Source: Flagellimonas zhangzhouensis
Lineage (GTDB): Bacteria > Bacteroidota > Bacteroidia > Flavobacteriales > Flavobacteriaceae
Assembly: GCF_900102925.1 (NCBI RefSeq)
Contig: NZ_FNKI01000003.1
Coordinates: forward strand, 165,452-229,451
Direction: 5' to 3'
DNA length: 64,000 nt
The stretch's first letter is position 1, and each line of letters begins with the position of its first letter. Shown one piece after another: positions 25,417 to 36,197 of the stretch. The translations under genes and the position numbers were made by a program. The notes beneath the pieces were generated by a model that worked only from the letters and a program-made list of their open reading frames with translations, made no database searches and was not told the origin of the DNA.

Positions 25417-27285
25417 ATGAAAACTTTCAACACAATTACTCGAATTACTTTACTGTTTTTGTTTGTAGCATTTACTTCTTGCTCCGACGACGACAACGGA
25501 GGAAATATGCCTCCAGAAACTGAACTTAACATTGTAGAAACTGCACAGGCCACTGCAGAGCTCAGCAGCTTGGTAAGTGCGCTACAAAAAGCGGATGAAA
25601 GCCCGAGCAACAATCTGGTTACAGCTTTGAGTGCTGAGGGATCATTTACCGTTTTTGCTCCAACCAATGCCGCATTTGATGATCTTTTTACACAACTGGA
25701 TGGATTTGATTCTTTGGATGATTTCAACACCCAGCAGTTGCAGGACTTACTGGCAATAATTCTAACCTATCATGTTGTGGGGGCAGAGACCTACTCCACT
25801 GACCTTAGTAACGGACAAAGTATAACAACCCTTCAAGGTTCGGATGTTACTATCTCAACGGATGGTGGTGTTTTTATTAGTGACGCGACTTCAGTAGATG
25901 CACAAGTAACCACTGCAGATGTAGAAGCCTCGAATGGGGTGGTTCATATAATTGACAAAGTATTGTTGCCACAAGCTATTATTGATGAAATAGGTGACAT
26001 TATCTTAAAGCCTATCACCGATTTGGTTATGGGCAATGAAAATTTGGAGAGTCTACTAGCCGCCCTTATTGCTGCCGATGGAGATTTACCAACTGTATTA
26101 AGAGGTGATGGTCCATTTACCGTATTGGCCCCTACTGATGAAGCTTTTGATGCCTTTTTGGATGGAGCAGCTTTAGCTGATATTCCTACTGATGTTTTGA
26201 CCAATGTATTGTTGAACCATGTAATATCAGGGGAAGTTTACGCTGCCGATTTGGTAGGTTTAGGTGCAGGATACACTAATACATTAGCGGTTGGTGCAGG
26301 TGAAAGAAATATGAGCCTATATTTTGATACTTCTTCGGATGTTAGTTTTAATGGAGTTTCAACCGTTTCAACTCCAGATGTTAAGGCCTTGAACGGGGTA
26401 GTTCACATTGTGGATGCCGTGATTGATTTACCTAACATTGTAGATCATGCTGTGGCCAACCCAGGGTTCTCATCTTTAGTTGCTGCTTTAACCGATGGTG
26501 GGAATACAACCTTTACCGACCTACTTTCCAACGAAGAAGAGGACTTTACGGTATTTGCACCTGGTAACGATGCATTTGCTGCATTTACCAATCCCAATGG
26601 AAATGACATCAATGCTATTCTATCTAACCATGTAGTCGTTGGGACTACTGCATTTTCTTCAGATTTGACCAATTCTTACGTGAATACAGCTGCTGAATTT
26701 GATACTGATGAAAACTTAAGTCTATATATAAACACCGACGATGGAGTAACACTTAATGGTACAAGTTCAGTTGTAACCGCTGATGTGGTGGCAACCAATG
26801 GTGTGATTCATGCTGTAGATGCAGTAATCGACTTGCCGACCGTGGTGACCTTTGCTGTTGCGGACCCTAACTTTTCTACCTTGGTTCAAGCATTGACTGA
26901 ATTGACACCTAGTACCGATTTCGTAAGCGTTCTTTCTGCACAAGGTGGAGCAGGAAGTGACCCGTTCACCGTATTTGCACCCACCAATGATGCTTTTGCT
27001 GCTTTGGCCAGTATTCCAGAAGAAGCTGACTTGATTCCTATTTTACAACACCACGTAGTCGCTGGCGCCAATGTAAGATCTGGAGACTTAACCGATGGCA
27101 TTATGGCCACAACTTTGGAAGGTGATGCCATTACTATTAACCTCCCAGGAACAGGTGATAATGTTGCCGATGTTACCGATGGAGCTGGAAATACAGGAAT
27201 TGGAATTGACGCCGTGGATGTACAAGCCATTAATGGTGTAATCCATGTATTGGATGGCGTATTAATACCAGATACGACCAACTAA
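25417..27285 (+). CDS. Lipoprotein with four fasciclin (FAS1) domains
   Basis: 622 residues. Lipoprotein signal LLFLFVAFTSC (lipid Cys22) followed by acidic DDDNGG, which in Bacteroidota favours surface export. Four FAS1 domains follow, roughly 38-188, 190-335, 337-470 and 472-620. Each has the H1 motif FTVFAPTN-AF or a variant (FTVLAPTDEAF, FTVFAPGNDAF) and ends with an H2-type NGVVHI-D or NGVIHVLDGVLI. FAS1 domains mediate adhesion to proteins or glycans, so a role in surface attachment or biofilm is likely but not shown. A hairpin terminator follows at 27333-27366. Confidence 0.93.
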   Translation: MKTFNTITRITLLFLFVAFTSCSDDDNGGNMPPETELNIVETAQATAELSSLVSALQKADESPSNNLVTALSAEGSFTVFAPTNAAFDDLFTQLDGFDSLDDFNTQQLQDLLAIILTYHVVGAETYSTDLSNGQSITTLQGSDVTISTDGGVFISDATSVDAQVTTADVEASNGVVHIIDKVLLPQAIIDEIGDIILKPITDLVMGNENLESLLAALIAADGDLPTVLRGDGPFTVLAPTDEAFDAFLDGAALADIPTDVLTNVLLNHVISGEVYAADLVGLGAGYTNTLAVGAGERNMSLYFDTSSDVSFNGVSTVSTPDVKALNGVVHIVDAVIDLPNIVDHAVANPGFSSLVAALTDGGNTTFTDLLSNEEEDFTVFAPGNDAFAAFTNPNGNDINAILSNHVVVGTTAFSSDLTNSYVNTAAEFDTDENLSLYINTDDGVTLNGTSSVVTADVVATNGVIHAVDAVIDLPTVVTFAVADPNFSTLVQALTELTPSTDFVSVLSAQGGAGSDPFTVFAPTNDAFAALASIPEEADLIPILQHHVVAGANVRSGDLTDGIMATTLEGDAITINLPGTGDNVADVTDGAGNTGIGIDAVDVQAINGVIHVLDGVLIPDTTN

Positions 27286-27332
27286 CCTACAACAGAGTTT
27301 TTGTTTGATTGATTGGTTGAGTTTTAACCACA

Positions 27333-27366
27333 AAAGCCTCCTTGGTGAACAACCTTGGGGGCTTTT
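27333..27366 (+). terminator. Terminator of the FAS1 lipoprotein gene
   Basis: Arms AAGCCTCCTTGGT and ACCTTGGGGGCTT form a stem with one G-T pair and a two-base mismatch, followed by a T run. It lies about 50 bases after the stop codon. Confidence 0.7.
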
Positions 27367-27512
27367 TAACGGATTGCATTTACCGTTCATCGATGACACA
27401 TCAAAACCGAGATATTTTGCCCACAAAAAGTACGGGTTACACAACTATTAATTTTTTCACCCACCTCAATGATGCATCTTTGGAGTCCCAAATCTTATCA
27501 AACTAAACCTAT

Positions 27513-27548
27513 AAAAAAACTCCCCCAAGACAATTGGAGGAGTTTTTT
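27513..27548 (-). terminator. Terminator of yidC (possibly bidirectional)
   Basis: AAAAAACTCCCCCAA and TTGGAGGAGTTTTTT form a long stem with a four-base loop and A/T tracts on both sides. On the minus strand it follows the yidC stop (27573), with a run of T after the stem. The convergent FAS1 gene has its own hairpin about 150 bases away. Confidence 0.78.
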
Positions 27549-27572
27549 GCTTTTAAAAGGTTGTACAGAAAT

Positions 27573-29441
27573 CTATCTTCTTCCTGATTTCTTTTGCTCT
27601 TCAGCCTGTTCCATCATTTCGCGCATTTTACGCTGGAACTTATTTTCCTTTTTAGGTTTCTTTTTGTTCTCCTGAATCTGTGCATGGATTTTATCTTCAT
27701 CCAAAATATAGTTTTTGATAGCCAACATAATAAAGATGGTAATCAAGTTGGAGATAAAGTAGTACAAACTCAACCCACTCGCGTAGTTGTTAAAGAAGAA
27801 CAACATCATTACAGGGGATAGGTACATAATGAATTTCATATTTGGCATTCCAGGCTGTTGTTGCATCTGCATGCTCTGTCCTGTGGTCATTTGCATGTAA
27901 AAGAAAATGGCAACTGAAGCCAAAATCGGGAACAAACTCACGTGGTCACCATAAAATGGAATCGTGAACGGTAATTCAAAAATGGTGTCATAAGAAGACA
28001 AATCTTCTGCCCATAAAAATGGCTTCTGCCTCAAAGCAAATGAAGTCGGGAAAAACATGAACAAAGAATAGAAAATGGGCAACTGCAACAAGGCAGGCAC
28101 ACAACCACTCATGGGGCTTACTCCAGCTTTGTTGTAGACTTTCATGGTCTCTTGCTGCTTCTTCATGGCGTTGTCCTTGTACTTCTCGTTGATTTCTGAG
28201 ATCTCAGGCTTCAACACTTTCATTTTGGCTTGCGACAAGTACGATTTGTAGGTCACTGGCGACAAGGCCAAACGTACCAAAATCGTCATGATGATAATCG
28301 CAATACCGTAAGGCAAGAACGAACTCAAGAAGGTATAGAACGGGGTAAAAATGTAACGGTTGATCCATCCGAAAATCCCCCATCCAAATGGAATGGAATC
28401 TGCTAGACCTAGTTCTTTATAATTGTCCAACACCTTAACATCGGTAGGTCCATAATACCAGTGCATATTTTGGGAAATTTCCCCTCCTTGCAATTGCAAT
28501 GGAGCACGGGTACTGTATTCTTTGGTAAATAAAATGTCCTTGCTTTCTTCCTCAACCAAGTTTTTGGAACTCAATTCAGCGGTTTCAAAATGGTCATCTG
28601 TCGCCAAAATGGAACTAAAGAAATGCTGACGGTAGGATAACCATTTTACATCTACTTCTGACTCTTCATCAGTTTCGCTGCTTTCGGACAACTTGCTGAT
28701 GCTACCATCATCATGGTTATAGGTCAAACGGGTGTAACGGTTTTCGTAACGCACACTTTTATCGTGACGGATACCTTTCATATCCCACTCCAAAGTAATA
28801 GGCTTACTACTGTTGATCACGCCGTTCAATCCTTGGGAACGCACCGTAAAATCCACCAAATATTCATCTGGTTTAATTTCATAACGGTATTCCAAAAATT
28901 GATTGCTGGCCACTTTGGCTTTCATGGAAAGCACTTTGTTGTCGCCACTGGTGGTCATGGATGGCTCAAAATACAAATCGGCAGTATTCAACACACGATT
29001 GTCCGAAGTGGAAAAAGTCAACCCAAAATTGGCATTCCCATCTTTTACCAAATACACTGGGATGGAGTCATGGGTGACATAATCTTTCATCTTGGCCTCA
29101 ACAATCTGTCCACCTTTGTTGGCAATTTCAAGGTAAAGTACCTCATTTTCCAATTTGGTAGTTCCATCTGTTGCTTGCGTAAAACCAAAGGCACCTATGG
29201 TGCTCTTATAATTGGCCACCGCTGTGGAATCGCTAAGATTGATGGTTTCAACTTCATTGATTGGTGCTTTTTCAGTCTCTTCCTCAGCTTGAACAGCCAT
29301 GGCCTCAATCTTCTCCTGCTCCGCTTTTTGAGCCTCTAGCTCTTCTGGTGTGGGTTGATTTTGGAAAAACATGAATACAAGTATTCCAAAAATCAATACA
29401 AATCCTATTATGGATTTGACGTCCAGCTTCTTTTCTTCCAT
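27573..29441 (-). CDS. yidC: Membrane protein insertase YidC
   Basis: 622 residues, the long Gram-negative form. An N-terminal helix (SIIGFVLIFGILVFMFFQNQ) is followed by a large periplasmic beta-domain (about 60-340), then a five-helix insertase core with YGIAIIIMTILVRLALSPVTYKSYLSQAKM, carrying the conserved hydrophilic-groove Arg. The tail after NYILDEDKIH is charged (KKKPKKENKFQRK) and may contact ribosomes. It inserts inner-membrane proteins alone or with SecYEG. It lies directly downstream of pyrG but has its own promoter overlapping the pyrG 3' end. Confidence 0.96.
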   Translation of the reverse strand: MEEKKLDVKSIIGFVLIFGILVFMFFQNQPTPEELEAQKAEQEKIEAMAVQAEEETEKAPINEVETINLSDSTAVANYKSTIGAFGFTQATDGTTKLENEVLYLEIANKGGQIVEAKMKDYVTHDSIPVYLVKDGNANFGLTFSTSDNRVLNTADLYFEPSMTTSGDNKVLSMKAKVASNQFLEYRYEIKPDEYLVDFTVRSQGLNGVINSSKPITLEWDMKGIRHDKSVRYENRYTRLTYNHDDGSISKLSESSETDEESEVDVKWLSYRQHFFSSILATDDHFETAELSSKNLVEEESKDILFTKEYSTRAPLQLQGGEISQNMHWYYGPTDVKVLDNYKELGLADSIPFGWGIFGWINRYIFTPFYTFLSSFLPYGIAIIIMTILVRLALSPVTYKSYLSQAKMKVLKPEISEINEKYKDNAMKKQQETMKVYNKAGVSPMSGCVPALLQLPIFYSLFMFFPTSFALRQKPFLWAEDLSSYDTIFELPFTIPFYGDHVSLFPILASVAIFFYMQMTTGQSMQMQQQPGMPNMKFIMYLSPVMMLFFFNNYASGLSLYYFISNLITIFIMLAIKNYILDEDKIHAQIQENKKKPKKENKFQRKMREMMEQAEEQKKSGRR

Positions 29442-29484
29442 GAAAATTATTTAGTCGAATTCTTTTTATCGATAATTCAGTGGG

Positions 29485-31185
<1,701 letters not shown>

Positions 31186-31192
31186 TTATAAA

Positions 31193-31435
31193 TCAGGAGG
31201 ATTCGCGAGGAAAATCTTTTTGAATTTTTTTGATGATGGGTTCCAGGTTGTTATCCTTAATGGTGAGCATCATATCCAAGTAGTTGCCCAACTTCCCCTC
31301 GGGGAATCCCTTTTGCTTGAACCAAACCAAATAAGGAAGCGGTAAATCCAATAAATAGCGGCCCTTGAACTTGCCAAAAGGCATGCGATAATGGGCCAGT
31401 TCCACTAATTGTTTTGAATCGGGTCGTATTTCCAT
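31193..31435 (-). CDS. DUF3820 family protein
   Basis: 80 residues with the family signature MPFGKFKGRYLLDLPLPYLVWF followed by FPEGKLG. The MPFGK-KG motif is shared with exonuclease-associated domains, so a nucleic-acid-linked role has been considered for the family, but its function is not known. It lies 49 bases upstream of pyrG on the same strand and is divergent from the sugar isomerase gene at 31479. Confidence 0.88.
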   Translation of the reverse strand: MEIRPDSKQLVELAHYRMPFGKFKGRYLLDLPLPYLVWFKQKGFPEGKLGNYLDMMLTIKDNNLEPIIKKIQKDFPRESS

Positions 31436-31478
31436 TTATAAGTCTAAAATACTATCTTTCCAATTACAAATCCGAAAA

Positions 31479-32342
31479 ATGAGACGTAGAAATTTTATCA
31501 CCACAGCTGCCATTGGCTCAGCTGGGTTGGCTTCCGCATCAGCAATGGCAAGTAGTCAAAGCCCATCCAAAGAATTTAAACTTAAAGGCAACATCAACCA
31601 CAGTGTGTGTGAGTGGTGTTTTAACGATATTCCTTTTGAAGAGTTTTTGCAAACATTGAATGAACTTGGGGTAAAAGCAATTGATTTGGTCGGTCCTGAT
31701 AAATGGCCACTTCTAAAGAAGTACGACATTCATTGCTCTATGTGCAATGGGGCAGAAATTGGACTGGCCGAGGGCTGGAACAATCCAAAATACCATGAGC
31801 AACTGATAAAAAACTATACGGAAATGATTCCAAAGGTGGCTGAGGCAGGGTATACCAACCTTATCTGCTTTAGTGGAAACCGAAACGGCATGAACGATTA
31901 CGTTGGGCTACAAAACTGCGTAGACGGATTATCCCAAATTATGCCATTGGCTGAAAAACATGGTGTGGTTATTCAAATGGAATTGTTCAACCAAGTAAAC
32001 CACCCAGATTATATGTGCGATAGTTCTATTTGGGGCGTTGAGCTTTGTAAACATTTGGGCAGTGACAACTTTAAGCTATTGTTTGACATCTACCACATGC
32101 AGATCCAAGAAGGGGATATTATTCGAAGTATCCAGAATTACCACCCTTATTTTGGACATTATCATACGGCAGGTGTTCCTGGAAGACATGAAATCGATGA
32201 AACCCAAGAATTATATTACCCTGCCATCATTAAAGCGATACATGCTACAGGATTTAAAGGGTATGTTGCCCAAGAATTTATTGTGACTTGGGAGGATAAA
32301 ATCGAAGCGTTGAAAGACGGATTTATGCGCTGTGATATTTAA
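31479..32342 (+). CDS. Exported hydroxypyruvate-isomerase-like TIM-barrel protein
   Basis: 287 residues. A twin-arginine signal (MRRRNFITTAAIGSAGLASASAMA) precedes an AP-endonuclease-2-type TIM barrel. The metal-site residues of hydroxypyruvate isomerases/sugar epimerases are visible: Glu in VIQMELFN, Asp/His in LLFDIYHMQIQEGD, and His in YFGHYHTAG, with the final Glu in YVAQEF. The Tat signal implies a folded, metal-loaded periplasmic enzyme. Substrate unknown. The gene at 32372 encodes a second Tat-type member 29 bases away. A near-consensus box TATCTTTC lies at 31453-31460. Confidence 0.87.
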   Translation: MRRRNFITTAAIGSAGLASASAMASSQSPSKEFKLKGNINHSVCEWCFNDIPFEEFLQTLNELGVKAIDLVGPDKWPLLKKYDIHCSMCNGAEIGLAEGWNNPKYHEQLIKNYTEMIPKVAEAGYTNLICFSGNRNGMNDYVGLQNCVDGLSQIMPLAEKHGVVIQMELFNQVNHPDYMCDSSIWGVELCKHLGSDNFKLLFDIYHMQIQEGDIIRSIQNYHPYFGHYHTAGVPGRHEIDETQELYYPAIIKAIHATGFKGYVAQEFIVTWEDKIEALKDGFMRCDI

Positions 32343-32371
32343 TCACATCCCATCAACTTGACTAAACAATA

Positions 32372-33328
32372 ATGAACAGAAGAGCATTTATTCAGAATAC
32401 GGCGATGGCTTCCAGTGCAACCCTGTTATTGGGATTGGGGTCTTGTTCGCCCACTTCAAAAGGGTTGGACAGCATCGGTGTCCAATTGTTCTCACTTCCT
32501 AAATTATTGGACAATGATTTAGAAGGAGCTTTGGAAATGTTGTCTCAAATGGGCTACAAAGAAATTGAAATATATGGCCCCTACCCTTTTAGTGCTGCCG
32601 CCGCTCATGAACGCTGGAAAGCGGTAACCCCAAGTTTAGGTTTTACGGGAAGTGGTTTTTTCGGCAAAACAGCAGAAGAATTTGGAAGCCTGCTGAAAAA
32701 TCATGGTTTAAAGGCCACATCTGGCCATGTTGACTTGGTAAGTCTACAAACCAAAATGCCCGAAATTGGAAAAGCGGTTCGCACGCTTGGATTGGATTGC
32801 TTTGGTATCTCTGCAATTCCAGGAGATTTAAGAGCAAGCTTGGACGATTACAAACGAATGGCGGATACGTTTAACGCCATCGGCAAAAATGCAAAAGAGG
32901 AAGGTTTCAAATTTATTTACCACAATCACGGTTACGGTCTTCACGAAATGGATGGCCAGATTCCATTGCATATTATTTTGGACAACACCGACCCTGATCT
33001 GGTCTTTTTTGAAATGGATATTTATTGGACCACTGCTGGTGGTGCAGACCCAGTTGCGTATTTGGAAAAATACAAAGGTCGTTACAAGGCCATGCACTTA
33101 AAAGATATGAAAGAAATTACCACTTTTAAGGGTGATGGAGGCTCTTCGGATCAATGGATCGAATTATTTCCGTTGATGACTTCGGTAGGAAAAGGTGCAA
33201 TGGACATTCCCGCTATTGTGGAAGCTGGTCAAAAATCTGGTGTGGAACACTTTTTTGTAGAACAAGATGTGGTTGAAAAACCTAAGGTTGCCCTGAAGGA
33301 AAGTATTGATTATTTAAAAACGCTTTAA
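32372..33328 (+). CDS. Exported sugar phosphate isomerase/epimerase-like protein
   Basis: 318 residues. The N terminus MNRRAFIQNTAMASSATLLLGLGSC combines a Tat-like twin Arg with a lipobox (lipid Cys25), so the protein is probably a Tat lipoprotein. The TIM barrel has His in YHNHGYGLHEM, Asp in FFEMDIYW, His/Asp in KAMHLKDMKE and Glu in HFFVEQDVVEKP, the expected divalent metal site. It is in an operon with the related gene at 31479. Such pairs act on oxidised or keto sugars in glycan or inositol breakdown, but no transporter or hydrolase is next to them here. A strong terminator follows. Confidence 0.86.
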   Translation: MNRRAFIQNTAMASSATLLLGLGSCSPTSKGLDSIGVQLFSLPKLLDNDLEGALEMLSQMGYKEIEIYGPYPFSAAAAHERWKAVTPSLGFTGSGFFGKTAEEFGSLLKNHGLKATSGHVDLVSLQTKMPEIGKAVRTLGLDCFGISAIPGDLRASLDDYKRMADTFNAIGKNAKEEGFKFIYHNHGYGLHEMDGQIPLHIILDNTDPDLVFFEMDIYWTTAGGADPVAYLEKYKGRYKAMHLKDMKEITTFKGDGGSSDQWIELFPLMTSVGKGAMDIPAIVEAGQKSGVEHFFVEQDVVEKPKVALKESIDYLKTL

Positions 33329-33343
33329 AATATTTCAGCATAA

Positions 33344-33380
33344 AAAAAGGGCCATCAAAATAATTTGTTGGCCCTTTTTA
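33344..33380. terminator. Bidirectional terminator between convergent genes
   Basis: AAAAAGGGCCA / TGGCCCTTTTT arms with further pairing CAAA/TTTG across a short loop. A runs precede and T runs follow, so it works on both strands. It separates the isomerase gene (stop 33328) from the aldo/keto reductase gene (stop 33383). Confidence 0.88.
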
Positions 33381-33382
33381 TT

Positions 33383-34333
33383 TTAATAGGAGCTGGCTTT
33401 ATCCAGCAATTCCAAATCTTCCGAATCCAACTGCAGTTCGGGTGCATTGAAAAGAGTTTCCAACTGTCTTTCACTTGTTGCACTAGCAATGGGAGCACCC
33501 AAATTAGGTTGAGCCAATAGCCAGGCCAAAGAAACCGTTGCCTGAGTAGTATTGTGCTTCTCGGCCACTTGGTCCAATGCTTTGATGACTCCGAGTCCTT
33601 TATCGTTCAGATATTTTTTAACGCTGCCACCACGTACACTTTTATTCAAATCGTCTTCGGAACGGTATTTCCCAGTTAAAAAACCAGACGCCAAGGACCA
33701 ATATGGGAATACGGTCAAATTGTATTTTTCGGCTAAAGGGGCATAATCGGTTTCGTATCCCTTGCGCTCCAATAAATTGTAGTGGGGCTGCAAGGCTTGA
33801 TATTTTGGCAATCCATTTTTCTCGGCCACTACAAAAGATTCTTCCAAACGTTCTGGCGACACATTGGATGCGGCAATATATCTTACTTTCCCAGCCTTGA
33901 TGATTTCATCATAGGCCTCCAAAGTTTCTTCAATAGGCGTTTTATTGTCATCGAAATGGGTGTAATACAAATCAATGTAATCGGTTTGCAATCGCTGCAA
34001 TGATTTATCCACTGTCTCCAAAATGTGTTTTTTACTTGTGTCCACTGGATGTGTTCCAGTTTCCCCACCCACTTTGGTAGCCATGATCACGTCGGATCTG
34101 TTACCTCGGGCTTTCATCCACTCCCCCAAAATGGTTTCGGACTGTCCTCCCTCACCGCCATCTACCCAGTACGAGTACATATCGGCAGTATCTATAAAAT
34201 TGAAGCCTTTGTCCACAAAAGCATCCAAAATTTTAAAGGATGCATCCTTGTCCAAGGTCCATCCAAAAACATTTCCTCCTAAATTAATGGGAGCCACTTC
34301 TAAGTCGGTACTCCCTATTTTTACTTTTTTCAT
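33383..34333 (-). CDS. Aldo/keto reductase
   Basis: 316 residues. An AKR (beta/alpha)8 barrel with the catalytic tetrad visible as Asp and Tyr in NFIDTADMYSYW, Lys in MATKVGG and His in LYYTHFDDN. The C-terminal SATSERQLETLFNA binds the NADPH phosphate region. It reduces aldehydes or ketones in the cytoplasm; the closest resemblance is to the AKR9/11-like YdhF/Tas groups. Substrate unknown. It shares the downstream terminator with the convergent isomerase operon. Confidence 0.93.
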   Translation of the reverse strand: MKKVKIGSTDLEVAPINLGGNVFGWTLDKDASFKILDAFVDKGFNFIDTADMYSYWVDGGEGGQSETILGEWMKARGNRSDVIMATKVGGETGTHPVDTSKKHILETVDKSLQRLQTDYIDLYYTHFDDNKTPIEETLEAYDEIIKAGKVRYIAASNVSPERLEESFVVAEKNGLPKYQALQPHYNLLERKGYETDYAPLAEKYNLTVFPYWSLASGFLTGKYRSEDDLNKSVRGGSVKKYLNDKGLGVIKALDQVAEKHNTTQATVSLAWLLAQPNLGAPIASATSERQLETLFNAPELQLDSEDLELLDKASSY

Positions 34334-34499
34334 ATGTAAACTTTACTTCAAAGGAACCAAAGAAATCTCGCAATCCCTTATAAAGAAATTATAAAATCCG
34401 AGAGGTTTACTCCATCTCAAAACTCATATTTCAACTCCTCTAGTAAATTAAAAAAATAATAATCGTAGTTTTAATAACTGTACACCAACCAACCTCAAC

Positions 34500-35231
34500 A
34501 TGTTAGCATTTTTTAGAAGAATTAGGCAACAATTACTTTCCGAGAATAAATTCAGTAAATATTTGCTCTATGCTTTTGGCGAAATTATTCTGGTAGTCAT
34601 TGGGATTTTGATTGCGCTACAAATCAACAATTGGAACGAGGAACGAAAAAATACCCAACTCGAAAAAAATTATCTGATTTCCATATCGACAGATTTGGAA
34701 AATTTAAGCTTAAACACACAGCGAATTTACGTTGACCAATTTGATGAAAAAATTGAAAATCTACTTTTCGCCAAAAAATATATTGAAGTACCCTTTGCCA
34801 TTGTTGACACCCTTCAATTTATAAACACCATCTCTAAAGGAGCCGCATCATTTAGTGGTTTTTATTTGGTAGATGATGAGGCATATCAAGAATTGGTGAG
34901 CACTGGTAATTTACGTTTGATAAGGAATGATAGCTTACGAAAAGATTTATCCGAGTTCTATACGGATATGAAAGTACAAGCTGAATTATCCAAAAGGTAC
35001 AATACGGAATATGGTAATTATATAAATGCCATTCGACCTTTTAACAATGATAATCCCAGCTATGTCAATCTATATGACGTTAATGAATTTTTGGAGGAGT
35101 TGAAAACGAAAAAGTTTCGCCAATTGGTCGATCACGAACTTACGTATGGTTATAGAACCAGGCGAATGGCCAAAAATGTTGTTAAAAATGCGCAAAAACT
35201 GAAAGAAAGGGTTGAAGAAGAAATTAAATAA
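34500..35231 (+). CDS. DUF6090 family membrane protein
   Basis: 243 residues with the clear family start LAFFRRIRQQLLSENKFSKYLLYAFGEIILVVIGILIALQINNWNEERKN: a basic amphipathic segment then one transmembrane helix (about 24-42), followed by a coiled, mostly helical periplasmic part. DUF6090 is very abundant in flavobacteria and usually occurs in multiple copies; the function is unknown. It stands alone. The 166-base upstream gap has a possible box TAGTTTTA at 34466-34473. Confidence 0.88.
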   Translation: MLAFFRRIRQQLLSENKFSKYLLYAFGEIILVVIGILIALQINNWNEERKNTQLEKNYLISISTDLENLSLNTQRIYVDQFDEKIENLLFAKKYIEVPFAIVDTLQFINTISKGAASFSGFYLVDDEAYQELVSTGNLRLIRNDSLRKDLSEFYTDMKVQAELSKRYNTEYGNYINAIRPFNNDNPSYVNLYDVNEFLEELKTKKFRQLVDHELTYGYRTRRMAKNVVKNAQKLKERVEEEIK

Positions 35232-35268
35232 CAAGATTCAAGTTCAAGTCTCAAGTGCAAACTCAAAT

Positions 35269-35802
35269 CTAACTTTCTTCTTTTAGGGCTTTTGCGATTT
35301 TCTGGTTCCATTCCAATTGCTTTTCCCGATTTCTAGAGAAGTTGGTTTCCCAATCGTAGCGTTCTTGATAGTCTTGGAGTTCGTTTAAAATGTCCTTATA
35401 AATTTTTCTGATTTCTGCTTTTACATCATCCGAAAAGGAAGTTCTTTCCAATTTGTTGCGCATTTTTCTGGCGAAGAGTTCTGAGATATCAAAATGCAAT
35501 TGTTCATGCGCCAAGGTGTTATCGGTGCATTCTTCAGGTTTATACCAAGATTCGTTGGGATAGAAATAGGCATTAACCTCAAAGTCTAGCTTCACCTCAT
35601 GATGTAATAAATTGGCTGAATACGAATAACTGATTCCACTTGCGGTTGTTGCAGCAGGTCCTACACCTACGGGTACCTTACCTTTAAAATCGTTCCAAGT
35701 AAGGCGTTTCATTTCGCCCCATGCCACACCTTCCTCAATTTCTTGTGCAAATCCAACAAAACTGAGAAAAAACAAGCATGTTATGGCGGTTATTTTACCC
35801 AA
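35269..35802 (-). CDS. DUF922 family exported protein with HEXXH motif
   Basis: 177 residues. Signal peptide MGKITAITCLFFLSFVGFAQ, then a compact domain with LTWNDFKGKVP and the metal-site candidate LAHEQLHFDISELFARK. HEQLH fits the HEXXH zinc-protease motif, and DUF922 members are regarded as putative Zn-dependent proteases. The start is a TTG that overlaps the OsmC gene by 13 bases; no ATG stands before the signal peptide, so the TTG is accepted. Last gene of the guaA-LysM-OsmC group. Confidence 0.8.
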   Translation of the reverse strand: MGKITAITCLFFLSFVGFAQEIEEGVAWGEMKRLTWNDFKGKVPVGVGPAATTASGISYSYSANLLHHEVKLDFEVNAYFYPNESWYKPEECTDNTLAHEQLHFDISELFARKMRNKLERTSFSDDVKAEIRKIYKDILNELQDYQERYDWETNFSRNREKQLEWNQKIAKALKEES

Positions 35803-36197
35803 TGAAAATCAATTATTCTTTCAATATCGGGGTGCAAACTAAAATGCACTGGACAAGTTCTGGCGGTGTGTTCCAAAATTTTACGGTTCTTGTCTGAAAC
35901 ATTGGCTGGCATTTCCAACTTCACTTCTATTTTGGAAATCCGTCTGGGATTTGCTTCCATATGTTTGGTCACTTCCGCAGTGGAACCCACCAAATCAACT
36001 CCAAGATCACGTGCTTTAATGCCCATCATGGTCATCATACAATTGGCCAGTCCGTTTGCCACGGTATCTGTTGGTGAAAAAGCCTCGCCTTTCCCATTGT
36101 TGTCCAACGGGGCATCGGTTATAAACTCACTACCAGAGCGCAAATGCACATTGGTAGTTCGTAAGTTTCCGTTATAAGTTACTTTTGATGTTGCCAT
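35790..36197 (-). CDS. OsmC family protein
   Basis: 135 residues, normal for OsmC/Ohr. The two redox cysteines lie in LANCMMTMMGIKARDLG and HTARTCPVHFSL. OsmC proteins reduce organic hydroperoxides using lipoylated or small-thiol donors. The sequence between them (KIEVKLEMPANVSDKNRKILE) fits the OsmC beta-sandwich. It overlaps the LysM gene by 26 bases and the DUF922 gene by 13 bases. Confidence 0.9.
   Translation of the reverse strand: MATSKVTYNGNLRTTNVHLRSGSEFITDAPLDNNGKGEAFSPTDTVANGLANCMMTMMGIKARDLGVDLVGSTAEVTKHMEANPRRISKIEVKLEMPANVSDKNRKILEHTARTCPVHFSLHPDIERIIDFHWVK

Noticed and set aside
28713..29339. Long open frame (208 codons) on the plus strand
   Set aside because: Fully antisense to yidC, whose family assignment is certain; the translation has no domain or signal.
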